Assembly: GCA_018268195.1 (NCBI GenBank)
Contig: JAFDWZ010000018.1
Coordinates: 1 to 64,000, forward strand
From: Bacteroidota bacterium
Lineage (GTDB): Bacteria; Bacteroidota; Bacteroidia; AKYH767-A; OLB10
Length of the DNA: 64,000 bases
Reading direction: 5' to 3'
Shown: positions 35,934-44,514 of the stretch, one piece after another
Layout: every line of letters starts with the position of its first letter
Position numbering within the stretch: the stretch's first letter is position 1
Program-made: the position numbers and the translations under genes
Notes under the pieces: generated by a model
Told to the model about the DNA's origin: nothing
What the model saw: only the letters and a program-made list of their open reading frames with translations
The model's database searches: none

Positions 35934-36548
35934 ATGCAATTCGAAATCAATCCCGATAATATTGACGACAGAAAAACAGATGCTGTTGTAAGAATTCTGA
36001 AACAGGATGGAGTAATTATTCTTCCTACAGATACAGTTTATGCATTTGCTTGCAGCATTTATAGCGAAAAGGCTATTGAAAAAATCTGCAGGTTTAAACA
36101 AGTAAAAGTTGAAAAAGCCAACCTTTCTTTTCTGTTTAATAATCTCAAGAATATTTCGGAATACACCAAACCATTTGACAGAAGCGTTTATAAACTTCTG
36201 AATCGTTCCTTGCCCGGTCCTTTCACATTTATTCTCGAGGCATCATCCAAAATTCCTGCTATTTTTCGCTCCAGGAAAAAAACAATCGGTATTCGTATTC
36301 CCGATCATCCGGTAGCACTTGCAATTATTGAAAAAATCGGACATCCACTTATTGCTGCTTCTCTGCACGATTCCGATGACCCAATTATGGAATATCTTAC
36401 TGATCCGAATGAGATTTTCGAAAAATTTGAAAGCATTACGGATGCATTTGTTGATTGTGGAGTAGGAGGCAACAAGGCCAGTACGGTGGTGGATCTTACA
36501 GGGAATGAGGTTGTGGTGTTGAGAGAAGGAAAAGGTATTCTCAGTTAA
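35934..36548 (+). CDS. Sua5/YciO/YrdC family protein, likely L-threonylcarbamoyladenylate synthase
   Basis: 204 residues of the YrdC fold. The N-terminal VILPTDTVYAFACSIYSEKAIEKICRFKQ matches the lysine/threonine pocket (PTDTVYG; here PTDTVYA). LPGPFTFILEA, KTIGIRIPDHPVALAIIE and the end DCGVGGNKASTVVDLTG complete the domain. The family makes threonylcarbamoyl-AMP for the t6A tRNA modification; YciO-like members are less certain. No C-terminal Sua5 extension. Its end overlaps the convergent nth by 4 nt. Confidence 0.85.
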   Translation: MQFEINPDNIDDRKTDAVVRILKQDGVIILPTDTVYAFACSIYSEKAIEKICRFKQVKVEKANLSFLFNNLKNISEYTKPFDRSVYKLLNRSLPGPFTFILEASSKIPAIFRSRKKTIGIRIPDHPVALAIIEKIGHPLIAASLHDSDDPIMEYLTDPNEIFEKFESITDAFVDCGVGGNKASTVVDLTGNEVVVLREGKGILS

Positions 36549-37186
36549 CGTACATTTTTTTTGAAATAAATACAGCAATGCTGCAAACCACACTCGGAGC
36601 ATTTAGGTTTGCGTGCAACACAAGTATATCGGCCATGGAGAATCAGCCAATGATGAGCTTTTGGAATTAATTCTTCCGGGATATGTTTTATCAATTGTTT
36701 TTCTGCAGCTAATGGAGTTTTTGCATTGCGTGTAAGTCCTATGCGGGCAGCTACACGAAACACATGGGTGTCAACAGCCATGGTTGCCTTATTGTACACA
36801 ACGGATGCTATTACATTAGCTGTTTTGCGTCCCACTCCGGGCAATTTTATCAAATCATCAACTTCAGAAGGAACCTTTCCTTTAAAATCTTCTGTCAGCA
36901 TTTTGGCCATTGCAGTCAGATGTTTTGCCTTATTGTTGGGATAACTTATACTTCGGATATAAGTAAACACTTCGTCACTCGATGCAGCTGCAAGCGCTTT
37001 GGCATTGGGAAATGCTTTAAACAAGGCAGGTGTTGTCAGGTTTACGCGTTTATCCGTGCATTGTGCTGAAAGAATAACTGCCACCAGCAACTGATACGGA
37101 TTCTTGTAGTGTAGTTCAGTTTCAGCAACAGGCATTTTTTCGCTGAAATAATCCAATACAGCTTTGTATCGTTCTGCTATGGTCAT
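36545..37186 (-). CDS. nth: Endonuclease III
   Basis: 213 residues from ATG 37186 (MTIAERYKAVLDYF); a longer reading upstream would run into dapB and is not needed. It has the helix-hairpin-helix LPGVGRKTANVI with catalytic Lys, the catalytic Asp in VDTHVFRVAARIGL, and the 4Fe-4S motif C-X6-C-X2-C-X5-C at the C-terminus (CVARKPKCSECGLQHCC). It excises oxidised pyrimidines and nicks AP sites. Placed 10 nt after dapB on the same strand. Confidence 0.93.
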   Translation of the reverse strand: MTIAERYKAVLDYFSEKMPVAETELHYKNPYQLLVAVILSAQCTDKRVNLTTPALFKAFPNAKALAAASSDEVFTYIRSISYPNNKAKHLTAMAKMLTEDFKGKVPSEVDDLIKLPGVGRKTANVIASVVYNKATMAVDTHVFRVAARIGLTRNAKTPLAAEKQLIKHIPEELIPKAHHWLILHGRYTCVARKPKCSECGLQHCCIYFKKNVR

Positions 37187-37196
37187 GCCGATAAAA

Positions 37197-37910
37197 TTAA
37201 AGCTCCTTTCGGAGAATATCTCTGAACTCGAAAAATCCCGTCTTACCCACAATCCATTCAGCTGCAGTAACTGCTCCTGCAGCAAAACCTCTTCGGTTGA
37301 ATGCATGATGCATGATTTCAATAGTATCTTCTTCGCTGCGGTAATTTACAAGATGGGTTCCTGTTACTTCGTCAATGCGTTCACAGTAGATAGGTAATTT
37401 ATTTTCTTTTTCCTCCAATGACCATCCGTCATAATTTTTATTGTATTTCAGAATATCGCCTGCAAGAGTGAGAGCAGTACCACTGGGTTTATCCTTCTTT
37501 TGCGTATGATGTGTTTCTTCAAGCCACACACTGTAAGGTTTATTTGCCATTAACTTTGCAAGGAGTTCATTTACCAGAAAAAATGCATTCACCCCAATGC
37601 TGAAGTTGGAGCCGAAAATTACGGAAGCATTTTTTTCTTCGGAATATGCTTTGAGGCTGGTGAGTTTATCGTACCAACCTGTGGTTCCAATCACTACAGG
37701 AACTCCGGCATCAATACAATGTTTTGCATTTATCAGTGCACAGTCGGGTTTTGAAAATTCTATGGCAACATCAGCTTGCTGTAGTAATTCCCTGTTGAGC
37801 TGAGCAATATTTTCAGAGGTAATGCGTAATACAATTTCATGGTTGCGGATTAAAGCGGCAGCTTCAATTTCTTTTCCCATTTTCCCATAACCCAACAGTG
37901 CTATTTTCAT
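37197..37910 (-). CDS. dapB: 4-hydroxy-tetrahydrodipicolinate reductase
   Basis: 237 residues. The N-terminal dinucleotide motif is ALLGYGKMGKEIE; GTTGWYDKL and NFSIGVNAFF follow; and the catalytic signature EETHHTQKKDKPSGTA, with the His pair and Lys, is intact. It reduces 4-hydroxy-tetrahydrodipicolinate in lysine and meso-diaminopimelate synthesis. Part of the leftward run UPF0173-parA-parB-DUF5683-dapB-nth. Confidence 0.95.
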   Translation of the reverse strand: MKIALLGYGKMGKEIEAAALIRNHEIVLRITSENIAQLNRELLQQADVAIEFSKPDCALINAKHCIDAGVPVVIGTTGWYDKLTSLKAYSEEKNASVIFGSNFSIGVNAFFLVNELLAKLMANKPYSVWLEETHHTQKKDKPSGTALTLAGDILKYNKNYDGWSLEEKENKLPIYCERIDEVTGTHLVNYRSEEDTIEIMHHAFNRRGFAAGAVTAAEWIVGKTGFFEFRDILRKEL

Positions 37911-37918
37911 TCGGAAAA

Positions 37919-38536
37919 CTATTTTATTTGTAAGGTTAAACGCACGCCAGCAAATGCTGTATTATGAATCGGTGCCACTGCGGGTTCTGCTTTGAGGGTT
38001 AAATCATCACTCACATCAAAGTAAAATAAATGAGCATCCACAGCAGCGTCAATAATGTTCAAAATATAAGTGACTCCCATTCCAATATATGCAAGGTCAC
38101 GATTTCTTCGATAATAGTTTTTTAAAACCCGCAGGTCGTCATCAGAATAAATATTTACATATGGGTCAACCGTAGAAGGGTCCCCGTCCAATCGGTCTTT
38201 AAAAGCATTTTTATAAATCACATACTGTTTGTTGTTATCCACAACAAAGTAGGTCAGTAATCCGCCCAAACCATAAATAACCGGTATCTTCCAGTATTTG
38301 CGATTATAAGCTTGGCCGAGTCCGGGAAGTATAGCGGAATAAATAGTTGCTTTTCTGGGTGAGTGAATAATTGAAAGTGTATCCTTCACTGCAACCGAAA
38401 CGGTGGTGTCAGTTACTATCACCGGTGCTTCAACCAGTTTATCTGCCAGTTTTTTTTTCGTGCTGTCAGTTTGAGCCAAAGCCCAGTGTACACAGCAAAT
38501 AAAAAGCAGAAGGAAACTGATTATTTTATACTTCAT
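37919..38536 (-). CDS. DUF5683 domain membrane protein
   Basis: 205 residues with a signal-like N-terminus (IISFLLLFICCVHWALAQ). The DUF5683 core starts near residue 60: PRKATIYSAILPGLGQAYNRKYWKIPVIYGLGGLLTYFVVDNNKQY, then a charged stretch and a second membrane segment (LAYIGMGVTYILNIIDAAVDAHLF). Function unknown. It lies 8-9 nt from both dapB and parB, a persistent-looking association with the parAB operon. Confidence 0.8.
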   Translation of the reverse strand: MKYKIISFLLLFICCVHWALAQTDSTKKKLADKLVEAPVIVTDTTVSVAVKDTLSIIHSPRKATIYSAILPGLGQAYNRKYWKIPVIYGLGGLLTYFVVDNNKQYVIYKNAFKDRLDGDPSTVDPYVNIYSDDDLRVLKNYYRRNRDLAYIGMGVTYILNIIDAAVDAHLFYFDVSDDLTLKAEPAVAPIHNTAFAGVRLTLQIK

Positions 38537-38545
38537 ACCATTGTA

Positions 38546-39433
38546 TCAGGCATCCAGCAAATCGAGCAAACGGTTAAGGTCGTCAGTAGAAAAATAAGTA
38601 AAGTGAATTTGTCCTGATCCGTTTTTTCTATGTTTTACTTCTATTTTAGTTTCAAACTTATCTTCCAGTCGTTTCTGAATTTGCTTGAACTCAAGCCCTT
38701 TCAAAAATTTTTCGCTGATGGAACTTTCTTTCTTTGCAGGTTTCACTGAGCCTCTTGCAATCTCTTCAACAGAGCGCACACTTAAATCATTTTCTACAAT
38801 ATCGTTGAAAATTTTCAATTGCATCATAGGGTCGCTGATGTTGATAATGGCACGTGCATGTCCCATGCTGATTTTATCATCGCGCAATGCAGCTTGTATT
38901 TGCGGTGGCAATTTCAATAACCGCAGATAGTTGTTTACTGTTGAGCGGTCTTTGCCTACACGCAGTCCAAGGTCCTCTTGTGTAAGTTTACATTCGTCAA
39001 TCAAACGTTTGTAACTGATGGCAATTTCAATGGCGTTGAGATTTTCGCGTTGAATATTTTCTACCAGAGCCATCTCCAGCATGCTTTGGTCGTTAGCCAC
39101 ACGAATGTAAACAGGTACACTTTTTAATCCTGCTAACTGCGAAGCCCTGAATCGTCTTTCGCCTGAAATGATTTGGTATCGTTCAGCATTTACTTTTCTT
39201 ACGGTGATAGGTTGAATAATGCCATGTACACGAATGGAGTCAGCGAGGTTTAAAAGCTCTTCTTCCTTAAATTCATTTCGTGGTTGAAATGGATTGGGTT
39301 CAATCATTTCCACGGTAAGTGTAGTAATGTTTCCGGGTTGTATGGATGTAAATTCTTTTGGCTCTGTTACCGGCACACTGTTGTCAAGCAATGCACTCAG
39401 ACCTTTGCCAAGTCCTGATTTCTTTTGTGTCAT
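38546..39433 (-). CDS. parB: Chromosome partitioning protein ParB
   Basis: 295 residues. It starts with KKSGLGKGLSALLDN, then the CTPase/ParB-N domain (EPNPFQPRNEF, ISGERRFRASQLAGLKSVPVYIR, ENIQRENLNAIE). The helix-turn-helix DNA-binding domain follows (LTQEDLGLRVGKDRSTVNNYLRLLKLP), and a C-terminal dimerisation segment ends the protein. It binds parS and loads condensin. parA is 43 nt upstream. I find no good parS site in this window. Confidence 0.94.
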   Translation of the reverse strand: MTQKKSGLGKGLSALLDNSVPVTEPKEFTSIQPGNITTLTVEMIEPNPFQPRNEFKEEELLNLADSIRVHGIIQPITVRKVNAERYQIISGERRFRASQLAGLKSVPVYIRVANDQSMLEMALVENIQRENLNAIEIAISYKRLIDECKLTQEDLGLRVGKDRSTVNNYLRLLKLPPQIQAALRDDKISMGHARAIINISDPMMQLKIFNDIVENDLSVRSVEEIARGSVKPAKKESSISEKFLKGLEFKQIQKRLEDKFETKIEVKHRKNGSGQIHFTYFSTDDLNRLLDLLDA

Positions 39434-39476
39434 TCGAAAATTGATTTTAATCCGGTAGGTTTAGCTCCGGCAGGTT

Positions 39477-40304
39477 TTAATTCATTTTTATTTTAGTGTC
39501 GTCAGACTTGAACACTTTGTCACGAGGAGGAACACCGGTAATATTATTTTTCTGAAGAATTTCGCGTGCAAGGTTCAAATAATTGATTGCCCCCTTGCTG
39601 TTGGCATCATGCATGATTATGGTTTCACCAAAACTTGGAGCTTCACCTAACTTGGTATTTCGTTGTATGATGGTGTTAAATACCATTTGCTGAAAATGTG
39701 TTTTTACTTCTTCCACCACTTGATTACTCAAACGGAGGCGTGAATCATACATGGTAAGCAGAATACCTTCAATGTTCAACTCAGGATTCAGGCGTGTTTG
39801 AACGATATTGATAGTGTTAAGCAATTTGCCTAAACCTTCTAATGCGAAATACTCACATTGCACGGGAATAATTACACTATCGGCAGCACAAAGAGCATTG
39901 ATAGTAATTAGACCCAATGAAGGAGAACAGTCAATAATGATGAAGTCATAATCAGCTTCAATTTTCTTGATGGCCTGTTTCATCATATACTCTCTGTTGG
40001 AGAGGTTTATCATTTCAATTTCGGCACCTACAAGGTCTATATGGGCAGGCAGCAAATTCAGATAAGGAGTTTTTGTTTCCAGAATCACATCAGCAGGATT
40101 TTCCTCATTGATGATACATTCGTAAATACTGCTTTTAATAATTCGTGGGTCGAAGCCTACGCCACTGGTGCTGTTAGCCTGAGGGTCGGCATCTATTAAA
40201 AGGGTTTTATATTCCAGTACTGCCAGACTTGCAGCCAGATTGATGGCAGTAGTTGTTTTTCCAACTCCGCCTTTCTGATTCGCTATTGCAATAGTTTTTG
40301 CCAT
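39477..40304 (-). CDS. parA: Chromosome partitioning ATPase ParA/Soj
   Basis: 275 residues. Deviant Walker A KGGVGKTTTAINLAASL near the N-terminus, A' motif region DADPQANSTSGVG, and Walker B-like YDFIIIDCSPSLG. The length fits chromosomal Soj-type ParA rather than plasmid types with an N-terminal HTH. It works with ParB in origin segregation. Second gene in the operon after UPF0173. Confidence 0.94.
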   Translation of the reverse strand: MAKTIAIANQKGGVGKTTTAINLAASLAVLEYKTLLIDADPQANSTSGVGFDPRIIKSSIYECIINEENPADVILETKTPYLNLLPAHIDLVGAEIEMINLSNREYMMKQAIKKIEADYDFIIIDCSPSLGLITINALCAADSVIIPVQCEYFALEGLGKLLNTINIVQTRLNPELNIEGILLTMYDSRLRLSNQVVEEVKTHFQQMVFNTIIQRNTKLGEAPSFGETIIMHDANSKGAINYLNLAREILQKNNITGVPPRDKVFKSDDTKIKMN

Positions 40305-40329
40305 TTTCTGATTGTTTTTGAGAAAGCTG

Positions 40330-41013
40330 TTAAATGGTTATAGATTCTCCGATATTCATTAATAATAATTCTTTTCCTGCATTGGTAAATTTTTCTTTTG
40401 CCTCTTGATGGTCAATTTTGATAGGAGGGAAGGTGTCGTAATGCATACCAATAACCTTGTCGCAATTTACAAACTCAGAGGCAATAATTGCATTATCAAT
40501 CCCCATAGTGAAATTACTTCCTATCGGTAACATGCAGATGTCAATTCGCTTGTAATCACCAATCAGTTTCATGTCATAGGTAAGAGCTGTGTCACCGGAG
40601 TAATAAACGTTCCGGTGAGAAGTTTCGATTAAAAATCCCATTGCACTGCCGCCATACGAGCCATCAGGCATGGAACTGCTGTGAATGGCATTTACACACT
40701 TCAGCTTACCGAAATCGAAAAAATAATGTCCGCCAATATTCATAGCATGCACACGGTTGATACCCTTTTCCTGCACCCAGTTACAAATTTCGAAGTTGCT
40801 GACAACAAGCGCATTGGTTTGATGTGCCAGAGCAACTGCATCGGCCGTATGATCTTCATGTCCATGAGATATTAGGATATAATCAGCTTTAATGTTCTTT
40901 AGCTGTATATCTTTTGCCAGCGGATTTCCGGTTATAAACGGGTCAAAAACAATGGTTTTGCCATTAACTTCAACGGCAAAACATGCATGTCCGTAATATG
41001 TAATCTTCATCAC
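40330..41013 (-). CDS. UPF0173 metal-dependent hydrolase
   Basis: 227 residues of the small metallo-beta-lactamase UPF0173/YtkL-like group: ITYYGHACFAVEVNGKTIVFDPFITGNPL at the N-terminus, the metal motif SHGHEDHTAD (HxHxDH) and YYSGDTALTYDM, followed by GMHYDTFPPI near the end. Substrate unknown. First gene of the parAB run, with a clear promoter 27 nt upstream. Confidence 0.9.
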   Translation of the reverse strand: MMKITYYGHACFAVEVNGKTIVFDPFITGNPLAKDIQLKNIKADYILISHGHEDHTADAVALAHQTNALVVSNFEICNWVQEKGINRVHAMNIGGHYFFDFGKLKCVNAIHSSSMPDGSYGGSAMGFLIETSHRNVYYSGDTALTYDMKLIGDYKRIDICMLPIGSNFTMGIDNAIIASEFVNCDKVIGMHYDTFPPIKIDHQEAKEKFTNAGKELLLMNIGESITI

Positions 41014-41039
41014 CTTTCCTACAAAAATTTAACAAAACG

Positions 41040-41068
41040 CAAAGGTAACATGCGTTAAGGTTCACAAA
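41040..41068 (-). promoter_or_regulatory. Promoter of UPF0173-parAB operon
   Basis: Minus strand: TTTG at 41068-41065, 17-nt spacer, TACCTTTG at 41047-41040; both are full matches. Leader of ~20 nt. Confidence 0.65.
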
Positions 41069-41213
41069 GAATAAAATTATAAACAAACCCATGTCTTTGT
41101 GAGAGGAAAATGCAGAGTTATTAACAATTTCATATTAATTGTTCATAAGTGCTTACGCTGAAAGAACAAAGTACAAATTCATAAAATCTTCGTTTCGTAT
41201 CCGCCAGGAAAAT

Positions 41214-41221
41214 TATCTTTG
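41214..41221 (+). promoter_or_regulatory. -7 element TATCTTTG, FKBP gene
   Basis: Full match to TAnnTTTG, 23 nt before the FKBP ATG. A TTTC at 41193 is the nearest -33 candidate. The 231-bp divergent spacer shows no other clear feature. Confidence 0.55.
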
Positions 41222-41244
41222 CGCGAATTTTCAAAAAAGTTAAA

Positions 41245-41952
41245 ATGAACAAAAGTAAATTGGCAGTTTTATGTTTTCTGGCATCTGCATTCAGTGCATG
41301 TGGGCAAAAAAACAAAGGTGGCTCTGCAATTAAAACCACCGTTGACTCGGTAAGCTACGGCATTGGGGTTTCCATAGGCGAAAACTTCAAGAAAGAAGGG
41401 CTTACAGACATGAACATTGATGTAATGGCACGCGGAATTTCTGAAGCTATGAAAGGTGAAAAAACGGAACTGAGCATGGAGCAGATAAAATCCGTAATTG
41501 ATTCTTACATGGGTGAGAAGCAAAAGGTGAAAGATGCCGAAGCTCAGGCTAAAGGCGCTGCAAACCTTGAAAAAGGTAAAAAATTCCTTGAAGAAAATGG
41601 TAAACGCCAAGGTGTAGTTACTTTACCAAGCGGATTGGAGTATGAAATCATCAAAGAAGGTAACGGTCCAAAACCTAAAGCTGATGACATGGTGACTACT
41701 CACTATCACGGAACGCTAATTGACGGTAAAGTGTTCGACAGTTCAGTTGAGCGTGGTCAGCCGGCTCAGTTTGCTTTAAATCAGGTTATCCCCGCATGGA
41801 CAGAAGCACTGCAACTTATGCCTGTTGGGTCGAAATGGAAATTATTTGTTCCCGCAAATCTTGCTTATGGCGAGCATGGTGCCGGTGGCGTAATAGGACC
41901 TAATGAAACATTGATTTTTGAAGTGGAACTTCTTTCAATAGATAAAAAGTAA
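41245..41952 (+). CDS. FKBP-type peptidyl-prolyl isomerase, lipoprotein
   Basis: 235 residues. Lipobox FSAC (Cys near residue 19) predicts a lipoprotein. An FkpA/Mip-like N-terminal helical dimerisation domain (about 35-115; SYGIGVSIGENFKKEG, then a Lys/Ala-rich long helix) precedes the FKBP domain (about 125-232: THYHGTLIDGKVFDSSVERGQPAQFALNQVIPAWTEALQLMPVGSKW). Catalyses cis-trans prolyl isomerisation and helps fold envelope proteins. Followed by a two-way terminator. Confidence 0.93.
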   Translation: MNKSKLAVLCFLASAFSACGQKNKGGSAIKTTVDSVSYGIGVSIGENFKKEGLTDMNIDVMARGISEAMKGEKTELSMEQIKSVIDSYMGEKQKVKDAEAQAKGAANLEKGKKFLEENGKRQGVVTLPSGLEYEIIKEGNGPKPKADDMVTTHYHGTLIDGKVFDSSVERGQPAQFALNQVIPAWTEALQLMPVGSKWKLFVPANLAYGEHGAGGVIGPNETLIFEVELLSIDKK

Positions 41953-41970
41953 TCACAGATTTTTAAGTGA

Positions 41971-42004
41971 AAAAAAAAGCTGCCCATCAAAGGCAGCTTT
42001 TTTT
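41971..42004. terminator. Two-way intrinsic terminator
   Basis: An A8 run, stem AAGCTGCC, 7-nt loop, stem GGCAGCTT and a T-run. It lies between the convergent FKBP gene and the TPR membrane protein gene and overlaps the latter's stop by 2 nt. Confidence 0.9.
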
Positions 42005-43946
42005 ATTTAGCCGAGCCGAATTTCTCCGGATCAAGTTGTGAGGCTTTTGCCAGATAAGATTGGGCATTGTTTTCGTCTCCCTTGAAACGATAGGTTAATC
42101 CGATATAATAGTAGGCTTGAGCAAGATTTGGGTTCAGCTTAATTGCTTTAAAAAAATAATTCAATGCCGTATCGTATTGTTGAAGCATGCCATACGTACT
42201 GCCTAAGTTCATATAAGCTTCCGGATAATTTGGATTGTATTTAATAGCTTTTTGATAAACATCCTGTGCTTCCTTAACTTTTCCGGAATTGAAATATAGC
42301 GAACCCAAATTGTTGTACACCACTGCATCCGAAGGATTGGCTTCAATAGCTTTCTGATAACTCTCTAAAGAGTTTTTGTAATCTTTTCTTTTGTCGTAGA
42401 TAATTCCCATCTGATTATAGGCATCACCGAATGGATAGATGGCAACAGATTTCTTAAGTTCACTTAAAGCAAGCAGTTGTAATGAATCTATTTCCTTCGG
42501 GCTTTTGCCTTTTGTGTTTTCACTTTTCGATAAATAATTTCCAAGGTAATAATGAGTTCGTGTACTGTTTGGCGCCAACAACACATCATTGGAATAAAGA
42601 CTGTAATTACTTTTCCAAACGGTATTTCTTGCTATGGTTTTAATACTGAATAACAGGATGATGATTAACAGTGGTAGGAGTACTTTACTATTCTTACTCA
42701 TAAACTCTTTGAGAGAAACACTCCATGATGATGATACCAACATAGTGCCTACATAACCTGCAACAATGCAAATACCAAAAACTGCTGTGTATAGAAAGCG
42801 TTCGCCAAAAGAAGAACCTATGATGTAGAATATATTTGAATAAAGACTCATTGAAATCAGGTAGAAAAGAATTCCGAAAGCAATCAATTTGTTTTTTCTG
42901 AATGCCCATATTGCATAAATCAGCATGGCAGCATAAATCAAAAAGGAAATAATAAAACGAAAATCGGATAAATCAGTAAGAGGAATCTGATTGTAGGAGT
43001 AATCAAAAATTAAAGGATGTGGAAGGAATATCAGCTTAAGGTACATGCCTAAGATGAGCACTGCTGTTGCAAAACGCTGATCAAATGATTTAGCTGCCAT
43101 CAGCAGATTATCGGCTACGGAAGGGTCTCCATGTGGAATTTTGCTGAGGATGGAATATCGTACAAGGAGAAAAAACAATGTAACACCCAGAAACAAGGCA
43201 ATGCTTAATCCGGAAGATGGTTTTTTAGCCTGTCCGGAATTTTCCGGTTTAAATGAAATTATGAGCAGTGGAAAAACAGCCAGAAAGGTGATGGAAGATT
43301 CTTTGCTGAAAAAAGCAATCAGAAAAGAAAGTGCTCCTGACAACAAAGTCGTGATGTTGCCATTGCTGAAATACCTGAGCAATTGTTGCGCTGCAATAAT
43401 GCAGAATAAAAATGATAAAATCTCATCCATACTCTTGATATTGGCAACCACTTCGGTGTGGATGGGATGCGCAATAAACAACAAGGAGGTAACGAATGCA
43501 AAAAGTTGATTATTGAATAGCAGCATACAAAATCTGAACAGCAGGAAACCTGTTAAAGCATATAACAATATGTTCAACAAGTGCAGCGGCATCGGATTGT
43601 CGCCAAACAGCTGCCATGACAATGCAAATATGGATTTAGGCAGTGGACGATATAATTCATCCGTTGAAAGAGTGTATCCACTTCTGTAGGAGCTTGTGAA
43701 AATTTCAGGAATAGCTTTAACTCCTTGTTTGGTAACATTGTTTTCGAGTATTACTGAATAATCATCCAATACAAAACCATGATTTAAAGTATTAGCATAA
43801 AGTACCAATCCTACCAATGCTACAATACAAGCAAGCAAGGTATTGGTTCTGACAATGGAAGCCTTCTTCTCTTTTTCGGCTTTAATCTGTTGTTGCGCCT
43901 GACGGCTTTCGGCAATTTTCTTGTCTTTCTTTCCGGCTCCTGCCAT
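42003..43946 (-). CDS. Polytopic membrane protein with C-terminal TPRs (TMTC-like)
   Basis: 647 residues. A Lys/Gln-rich cytoplasmic N-terminus, then about ten membrane segments in the first ~440 residues. The first loop has the acidic pair and motif LDDYSVILEN and later YRPLPKSIF, as in GT-C glycosyltransferases of the TMTC/O-mannosyl type. The C-terminal ~170 residues hold at least four TPR units (YNNLGSLYFNSGKVKEAQDVYQKAIKYNPN and similar). It may glycosylate exported proteins, but the donor and acceptor are unknown. The YbgF-like lipoprotein gene lies 5 nt upstream. Confidence 0.78.
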   Translation of the reverse strand: MAGAGKKDKKIAESRQAQQQIKAEKEKKASIVRTNTLLACIVALVGLVLYANTLNHGFVLDDYSVILENNVTKQGVKAIPEIFTSSYRSGYTLSTDELYRPLPKSIFALSWQLFGDNPMPLHLLNILLYALTGFLLFRFCMLLFNNQLFAFVTSLLFIAHPIHTEVVANIKSMDEILSFLFCIIAAQQLLRYFSNGNITTLLSGALSFLIAFFSKESSITFLAVFPLLIISFKPENSGQAKKPSSGLSIALFLGVTLFFLLVRYSILSKIPHGDPSVADNLLMAAKSFDQRFATAVLILGMYLKLIFLPHPLIFDYSYNQIPLTDLSDFRFIISFLIYAAMLIYAIWAFRKNKLIAFGILFYLISMSLYSNIFYIIGSSFGERFLYTAVFGICIVAGYVGTMLVSSSWSVSLKEFMSKNSKVLLPLLIIILLFSIKTIARNTVWKSNYSLYSNDVLLAPNSTRTHYYLGNYLSKSENTKGKSPKEIDSLQLLALSELKKSVAIYPFGDAYNQMGIIYDKRKDYKNSLESYQKAIEANPSDAVVYNNLGSLYFNSGKVKEAQDVYQKAIKYNPNYPEAYMNLGSTYGMLQQYDTALNYFFKAIKLNPNLAQAYYYIGLTYRFKGDENNAQSYLAKASQLDPEKFGSAK

Positions 43947-43951
43947 ATCCG

Positions 43952-44491
43952 TTATTTGCTTGAAGAAGTTTTTGAGCTATCTGGTTCCACAGACACATCT
44001 TTTATAATATCTTCTGCACTTTTTCCCAAATGCTGAAGTGAAAACAGGGCACTTTCTTTCATCTCATGATTAGGATATCGTTGAATGAATTCTTCATAAT
44101 ATTTTCTTGCACTTGCAGTATCTCCCAGGCTGTTTTCATTAATAAATCCTTGCAGAAACAAAGCATATCCTGCACGGCTGCTATTCGGATATTTTTCAGA
44201 AACAATATGGAAAAATTCAAGTGAATTTTGAAAGGCATTGATACCGGAAGAAACATCACCCGCTTTGAAAAGATAGTCAGCAGAAATGGTGTCGTCAGGA
44301 AATTTCTCAGCGTAATACCGATACAGCGTAATTACTTCCCTTGCTTTATTAGGATTTATCGAATGATCTTTTTCAGCGAAGAGTGCATTTTCTTTATCAT
44401 TGATTTCTGATTTTAATTTCTCTTTGGTGTTAACACAGGAAGAAATGGCAATAACCATTGCAATAAGAAATGTAATTTTTTTTATGTTCAT
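43952..44491 (-). CDS. TPR lipoprotein (YbgF/BamD-like)
   Basis: 179 residues from ATG 44491; an upstream TTG overlaps the SDR stop but would put nine extra residues before the signal. The signal peptide ends in the lipobox ISSC. Tandem helical repeats follow (AREVITLYRYYAEKFPDDTISADYLFKAGDV; FHIVSEKYPNSSRAGYALFLQG; ARKYYEEFIQRYPNHEMKESA), the Outer_membrane lipoprotein TPR pattern of YbgF and BamD. Likely an outer-membrane scaffold. In a run with the SDR gene upstream and the TMTC-like gene downstream. Confidence 0.82.
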   Translation of the reverse strand: MNIKKITFLIAMVIAISSCVNTKEKLKSEINDKENALFAEKDHSINPNKAREVITLYRYYAEKFPDDTISADYLFKAGDVSSGINAFQNSLEFFHIVSEKYPNSSRAGYALFLQGFINENSLGDTASARKYYEEFIQRYPNHEMKESALFSLQHLGKSAEDIIKDVSVEPDSSKTSSSK

Positions 44492-44514
44492 GATAATTTG
44501 ATTGAATGTTTCTG

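Noticed and set aside
37187-37321. Longer nth starting in dapB
   Set aside because: The extra 45 residues are dapB DNA in another frame; ATG 37186 fits the family start.
38235-38243. Perfect DnaA box TTATCCACA
   Set aside because: A single copy inside the DUF5683 coding region; no cluster, AT-rich unwinding element or dnaA gene, so not called an origin.
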